64,000 nucleotides of DNA from Bacteroidales bacterium. Its GTDB lineage: Bacteria; Bacteroidota; Bacteroidia; Bacteroidales; UBA932. Made by a program: the position numbers and the translations under genes. Positions 60,748 to 64,000 of this stretch are shown here, piece by piece (position 1 is the first letter of the stretch; every line of letters begins with the position of its first letter). Under the pieces are notes generated by a model. That model saw nothing but the letters and a program-made list of their open reading frames with translations, ran no database searches and was not told the DNA's origin. The stretch is taken from positions 416,665 to 480,664 of the forward strand of contig JAFRNC010000002.1 in NCBI GenBank assembly GCA_017430365.1. The letters are read 5' to 3'.

Positions 60748-61030
60748 GCCGGTGAGGGGCGCGGGAGGCCGTAGGGCGCTGGCGGTGGGCGGCTGGCGGC
60801 GTCGGTTGCTGGCAGGCGCCGGCGGTCTTCCGCACTATTCATCCATGGGAACAGCCATATTCATGGATGAGTCCATGTTATTTTGCTGTTCGTCCATAAT
60901 CAGGCGACTTTTTATGGACAGAATTAATTTCCGGACCTGGCTGAAGACAGCAAGAGGCATATATCTCCGGGGAGGTATCCACTTGTGCCCAGAAATGGTT
61001 ACCTTTGAGAGTTCGATAAACCGCCGTACA
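60748..61030. other. Intergenic region with inverted repeats
   Basis: A 283-nt gap. The first 85 nt are strikingly GC-rich, and no protein-like frame is convincing. Two inverted repeats follow: TCATCCATG/CATGGATGA (60839-60847, 60862-60870) and GTCCATAA/TTATGGAC (60892-60899, 60912-60919). The motif ATGGA or its complement recurs through this segment. A -7 box lies at 61000-61007. Confidence 0.6.
61000..61007 (+). promoter_or_regulatory. -7 box of the 154-aa lipoprotein gene
   Basis: TACCTTTG, 23 nt before the ATG at 61031. It supports 61031 as the start. Confidence 0.45.
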
Positions 61031-61495
61031 ATGAAAGGATGGAAATGCCTCTGCGGGCTCGTTCTCGCCGCAAGCCTCTTCGCTTCATGCGCGGAAGAGA
61101 CTACGCTGACCTCTTACCTTTTCTACTTCAATGAAGAGGATTTTACGCAACCCGCAGAAATCGCGGATCCGGAAATCCGCGCGTTCTACCTGGATATCCG
61201 TGAGGGTTTTGCGAATCTTCATGCCAATGATCTGTGGCAGATTAACGTGGTCAACCGCAATTACGCCCCGGAGGACGGGAAAGCCATGGCCCGGTTCAAC
61301 GATACCCTGGCGGCAATCAAGGAATACGAAGCCAGGTACAGAAAGGCAATCGGGGAACTTGGAGCGCACGAGGGATCGTCCTTTCACGTAAAGTATGTTT
61401 ACCGCCTGTCCAGAGATGTTCCGGCAGACCATTTTTCATCGGGATACTCTCCAGCGGTCCTGCAGGAGTACACTTTTGAATTGCGTTACGATTAG
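61031..61495 (+). CDS. Hypothetical lipoprotein, 154 aa
   Basis: A 154-aa protein with a lipoprotein signal (MKGWKCLCGLVLAASLFASC; C20). The mature part is helical and strand mixed (IREGFANLHANDLWQINVVN in part, FHVKYVYRLSRDVPADH). I recognise no family. The longer open frame upstream is GC-rich and not protein-like. A strong bidirectional terminator lies 132 nt downstream. Confidence 0.72.
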   Translation: MKGWKCLCGLVLAASLFASCAEETTLTSYLFYFNEEDFTQPAEIADPEIRAFYLDIREGFANLHANDLWQINVVNRNYAPEDGKAMARFNDTLAAIKEYEARYRKAIGELGAHEGSSFHVKYVYRLSRDVPADHFSSGYSPAVLQEYTFELRYD

Positions 61496-61758
61496 GACTG
61501 CAGAGTGCCCGACATGGCAAAGGCACGCTTTTCCAAAAGAAACGTAGGTTGGGAAGGGGTCTTCCCCCATTAGCCCCTTGGGGCAGCCGCGTAAGCGACG
61601 GGGGTTAGGAGGGCCCATTGGACACAAAAAAAGCTTCCGGTCAGGAAGCTTTTTTCGTGCGCCCCGGACGGGAGCACTTTTATATGTTCATTATCAATGT
61701 ATTACAAAATTTCCAAGCTAAAACGCAAGCTATTTCTGGAGGGGTCTGAAAGTCAACA
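61496..61758. other. Intergenic region ending in a strong terminator
   Basis: A 263-nt gap between convergent genes. 61550-61620 is a GC-rich block containing CCCCTTGGGG (a 4-bp stem) and a CCGCGTAAGCG stretch; I see no gene or RNA I can name. The terminator at 61627-61655 follows. Confidence 0.6.
61627..61655. terminator. Bidirectional rho-independent terminator
   Basis: AAAAAAGCTTCC, 5-nt loop, GGAAGCTTTTTT: a perfect 12-bp stem with A-tract and T-tract, so it works on both strands. It separates the 154-aa lipoprotein gene and the convergent DUF4143 ATPase gene. Confidence 0.9.
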
Positions 61759-63072
61759 TCAATCCCTAAGGGAGCCTATTGGTACGACAAGGACTCCGTC
61801 TTCTGTCCTGCGATAAGGATAATCACCAATGCCAGTAAGAACCATCAGAAATGATGGTCTCTTCATTTTGGTTGAGTCAATCTTTTCGGCCAGGGTCGTG
61901 AGAGTGTCCGCACCGGCATTGATGAGGTCTGTCCCTCCAATCTTGATCTCCACGAGCCCATACGAGCCATTCCTTAAATGGACAACGGCATCGCATTCAA
62001 GGTTGTTCTTATCACGATAATGATAGACCTTCCCGTCAAGGGCGTCCGCATAGACTCTCAGGTCCCTCACGGCCAGGGTTTCGAAAATCAGCCCGAAAGT
62101 CTCCATATCATTGATCAAATCCTTCGGGCCCAGGCCGAGGGCGGCGGTGGCGATGGACGGATCGATGAAATATCTGGTGTCGGAAGTCCTGATGGCCGTT
62201 TTGCTTCTCAGGTTAGGGTTCCATGCGGTAGAATCCTCTATGACGAAAATCTCCTTCAATGCCTTGATGTAACTGTAAACAGTGGCGTCAGACATCTGTT
62301 CATCGCCATTATTCTTGATGTCCGCGAGAATTGTCCCGACAGTTGCCTGGGAGCCTTGGTTCCGCGCATAGGAACGCATGATACGCCTGGCCAGTTCTTC
62401 ATCCCGTTCCACATCATCAACTCTCTTGATATCTGTGCTGACCACGGAATCGAAGTAATCAAAGGCTTGCGCCAAAGAGGCTTTTTCCTTTTTTCTTAAA
62501 ACAGCCTTAGGCCAGCCTCCACGGCATGTCAGGAAAGCGAGTCTATCAAGGTCAATGTGACTCTCGCCATCCACCGTATCAGCATTCTCAAACAAATGGC
62601 CCAAACTGACATCACCAGTAGAATCTTCAGATTCCCAAAGTGACATGGGACGGAGCTTAAGGCGAGAGATACGTCCTGTTCCAGTGTGGTAAATCTTTTC
62701 TTCCTCAATTATATTCCCGTTTTCATCTTTCTTCGGTTTAGGGGGAACAGCGGAGCCCGTAAGCATAAACTGCCCATCTTCATCCCTTTTATCCACCTCG
62801 TTTCTCACAGCATCCCAAAACTGTGGTGCTATTTGCCATTCATCAATCAGTCTTGGGGTTTTACCGGCCAGCAGCCGGGATATATTTGTCCTGGCCAATG
62901 CAAGATTCTGGCTCAGCCTTTCGGGATCGGCCATAGAAAGGATGCTTCCCGCCTGTTGCGATGCCAATGTGGTCTTTCCGCAATACTTGGGACCTTCAAT
63001 GAGAACTGCACCGGAAGATTCCAGCTTGTCTGAAAGTATCTGGTCTGCAACACGTTTCTTATATTCTTTCAT
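61759..63072 (-). CDS. AAA_14/DUF4143 ATPase
   Basis: A 437-aa ATP-binding protein. The AAA_14 domain has P-loop IEGPKYCGKTT (25-35), Walker B RLIDEWQIAPQFWD (given as seen) and LTGSAVPP (sensor-1). A winged-helix-like middle is followed by the DUF4143 domain, with FGLIFETLAVRDLRVYAD, YRDKNNLECDAVVHL and YGLVEIKIG, the last two matching a nuclease-like PD-(D/E)xK pattern (D...ExK). The function of the family is not established. Start 63072 is placed by the promoter at 63095-63125; the open frame beyond it is repeat-rich and not protein-like. Confidence 0.82.
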   Translation of the reverse strand: MKEYKKRVADQILSDKLESSGAVLIEGPKYCGKTTLASQQAGSILSMADPERLSQNLALARTNISRLLAGKTPRLIDEWQIAPQFWDAVRNEVDKRDEDGQFMLTGSAVPPKPKKDENGNIIEEEKIYHTGTGRISRLKLRPMSLWESEDSTGDVSLGHLFENADTVDGESHIDLDRLAFLTCRGGWPKAVLRKKEKASLAQAFDYFDSVVSTDIKRVDDVERDEELARRIMRSYARNQGSQATVGTILADIKNNGDEQMSDATVYSYIKALKEIFVIEDSTAWNPNLRSKTAIRTSDTRYFIDPSIATAALGLGPKDLINDMETFGLIFETLAVRDLRVYADALDGKVYHYRDKNNLECDAVVHLRNGSYGLVEIKIGGTDLINAGADTLTTLAEKIDSTKMKRPSFLMVLTGIGDYPYRRTEDGVLVVPIGSLRD

Positions 63073-63094
63073 TTTTCTCACACTAAATTTACCA

Positions 63095-63125
63095 CAAATA
63101 TATTGGTTTTTAATTTGAATATCAA
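63095..63125 (-). promoter_or_regulatory. Promoter of the DUF4143 ATPase gene
   Basis: On the minus strand: TTG (63125-63123), 20-nt spacer, TATATTTG (63102-63095). It lies between the repeat block and the ATG at 63072. Confidence 0.6.
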
Positions 63126-63140
63126 GTATTTCAATTAAAT

Positions 63141-63287
63141 TCTGATTCGACAGTTGGCCGTTTTCTGATTCGACAGTTGGCGGAATTCTGTTTGGGAGTT
63201 TGGCGAAAAGATCCCGAGAATACGCTTTTCCAAGTCTAGGGTATTGGCGTTTGGTCATTTGGCGTGATTTCGTTTGGTCATTTGGCG
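63141..63287. repeat. 23-nt-period repeats upstream of the DUF4143 gene
   Basis: Two identical 18-nt copies of TCTGATTCGACAGTTGGC (63141-63158, 63164-63181; period 23), then a diverged copy near 63186-63205 (TCTGTTTGGGAGTTTGGCG). After 40 nt, two identical 17-nt copies of CGTTTGGTCATTTGGCG (63248-63264, 63271-63287; period 23). All share a ...TTTGGC/GTTGGC end, so they look like five units of one family. Confidence 0.8.
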
Positions 63288-63417
63288 AGATTTGAGGCCG
63301 TGTCCGCACTCTATAAAAACAGCTTTTCGAATGAGGTCGGATACGTGTGTCAATCTGTTTTCTATTCTGACACTCCGGTTTATCCGTTCTGGGACTCCTC
63401 TTGCGCATGCGCGTGCC

Positions 63418-63425
63418 TATCTTTG
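63418..63425 (+). promoter_or_regulatory. -7 box of the second fimbrillin-like locus
   Basis: TATCTTTG, 34 nt before the ATG at 63460. A TTG occurs at 63401-63403, but the spacer is only 14 nt. Confidence 0.45.
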
Positions 63426-63459
63426 TTTCCATTGAAAATGAATCAATAAAAGATAATCA

Positions 63460-63600
63460 ATGGAAAGGACGGAAAAATGTTTTTATGAAGCCCCGGTGAC
63501 GGAGGTCTTCACAGTGGCACAGGAGGGCGTGATCTGCGCCTCCGGTGAAACCGAGCAGTTCAGGAATGGTGATAGTTATGGCAACGATGATTTCATTTAA
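63460..63600 (+). CDS. 46-aa small protein, first gene of a fimbrillin-like locus
   Basis: An ATG at 63460 opens 46 codons ending at TAA 63598-63600, 12 nt before the lipoprotein gene. The protein has no signal peptide. It shows YEAP (residues 9-12), E15-V16, E22-G23 and CAS (26-28), then an acidic Gly/Asn/Asp-rich tail ending in GNDDFI. The layout matches the 58-aa protein at 22013-22189, which also precedes a fimbrillin-like gene. Function unknown. Confidence 0.7.
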   Translation: MERTEKCFYEAPVTEVFTVAQEGVICASGETEQFRNGDSYGNDDFI

Positions 63601-63612
63601 CAGGGCCGCAAC

Positions 63613-64000
63613 ATGAAACGATTCTTTGTATTTGCAGTTCTGGCCGCCATCTCATTGTGCGCTTGCCAGCAGGCTCTCGAAATCGAGGATGACAAAACAG
63701 GAGAGGCTGTTGTATTTACGGCCACAACCGAAAGTTCCGCCACCAAAACAGCCCTGTGTGAAAACGGAGGAAGCTACGATGTCGTGTGGAGCAGCGGCGA
63801 CCAGATTACCATCGTGGATGCGACAACGAAAGTGGGTGTCTATACGACCACCAGCACGGCGACGCGCGCCGATTTCACGAAGGAGTCGGGCGACGATGCC
63901 GAGACGGCCCCTTTCAAGGCCTGGTATCCGGCTTCCGTTTACAACGACGGAACCCCTGCCTTGCCGGAGGTGCAAACCTATGTGGAAGGCAATATCAGTG
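63613..64000 (+). CDS. Fimbrillin-like lipoprotein (partial)
   Basis: The first 129 codons of a lipoprotein (MKRFFVFAVLAAISLCAC; lipobox C18); the rest is beyond the window edge. The N-terminal pattern, VVFTATTESSATKTAL, then YDVVWSSGDQITIV, is that of the lipoproteins at 20788-22008 and 56035-58812. It follows the 46-aa gene by 12 nt. Confidence 0.8.
   Translation, partial: MKRFFVFAVLAAISLCACQQALEIEDDKTGEAVVFTATTESSATKTALCENGGSYDVVWSSGDQITIVDATTKVGVYTTTSTATRADFTKESGDDAETAPFKAWYPASVYNDGTPALPEVQTYVEGNIS

Larger units (their letters stand above)
63073..63459. other. Intergenic region between divergent genes
   Basis: A 387-nt gap holding the DUF4143 promoter (63095-63125), the 23-nt-period repeats (63141-63287) and a -7 box for the next plus-strand gene (63418-63425). 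I see no protein-like frame on either strand. Confidence 0.7.

Noticed and set aside
60752..61030. 93-codon N-terminal extension of the 154-aa lipoprotein
   Set aside because: It would bury the lipoprotein signal inside the protein and runs through a GC-rich, low-complexity stretch.
63141..63287. CRISPR array
   Set aside because: Repeats are only 17-18 nt with 5-6 nt between units, no spacer-sized gaps, and no cas genes in the window.
63073..63432. 120-codon N-terminal extension of the DUF4143 protein
   Set aside because: The frame is open, but it covers the 23-nt repeats and the promoter; the basic product lacks domain character.
1..64000. tRNA, rRNA or tmRNA genes
   Set aside because: I looked for T-loop and acceptor patterns in the intergenic regions and found none that folds; the small gaps leave little room.

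Overview
This is a chromosomal window from a member of the phylum Bacteroidota, most likely order Bacteroidales, with moderately high GC. Evidence: upstream regions carry the Bacteroidetes -7 box TAnnTTTG, several with a TTTG/TTG -33 box 19-20 nt upstream, and lack Shine-Dalgarno sites. Lineage-typical genes include an UpxY-type NusG paralogue, fimbrillin-type lipoproteins, GldH, a PorT-type barrel, a PG0541-type RND partner, a five-helix FrdC and DUF3109. The genus cannot be fixed from sequence alone. No tRNA, rRNA or CRISPR array was recognised.

Layout. 1-10417 (+) is the distal part of an exopolysaccharide operon: Wzy-like polymerase, three GT4 glycosyltransferases, a membrane acyltransferase, a Wza-like export lipoprotein, a Wzc-like tyrosine kinase with an 11x Tyr-Gly tail, a HAD phosphatase and a PF14907-type nucleotidyltransferase. 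The initiating sugar-phosphate transferase and the UpxY antiterminator lie convergent to it (12285-10423, minus). 12611-13744 (+) is a solitary AT-rich ATPase gene. 22189-13838 (minus) is a five-gene surface-lipoprotein/fimbrillin operon that starts with an unannotated 58-codon gene; a 12-nt poly-G tract lies just upstream of its promoter. 28353-22449 (minus) is a tight six-gene housekeeping operon (methyltransferase, lgt, capA-like, CNNM/CBS, miaA, SGNH hydrolase). 33-29 kb (minus) holds SPFH, ribbon-helix-helix, pgk, lactonase and a hypothetical gene. smpB, a TPR protein with a U32 peptidase, and DUF3109 follow.

36.8-38.05 kb is a RAYT (REP-associated HUH transposase) gene flanked by two 82-bp palindromic REP-like copies in direct orientation; a third, decayed, inverted copy lies between frr and holB. 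After that come a DUF2007 and a membrane protein gene, an anchored coiled-coil protein, hemW, a solitary frdC overlapping hemW tail to tail, and the run pyrH-frr-holB-ricT-gldH-trmB. 54.2-46.5 kb (minus) holds a TolC/MFP/RND tripartite pump with a small PII-like partner, then thioredoxin, a PorT-type barrel and a polyprenyl diphosphate synthase.

54.4-64 kb is accessory: an M28 peptidase, a 925-aa fimbrillin-like lipoprotein divergent from a membrane-spanning TPR/AraC regulator, an orphan lipoprotein, a DUF4143 ATPase preceded by 23-bp repeats, and the start of another fimbrillin-like locus that again begins with a tiny gene of the same type as at 22.1 kb. The two best candidates for something new are the REP/RAYT module and the tiny-gene-plus-fimbrillin arrangement with its poly-G promoter tract.
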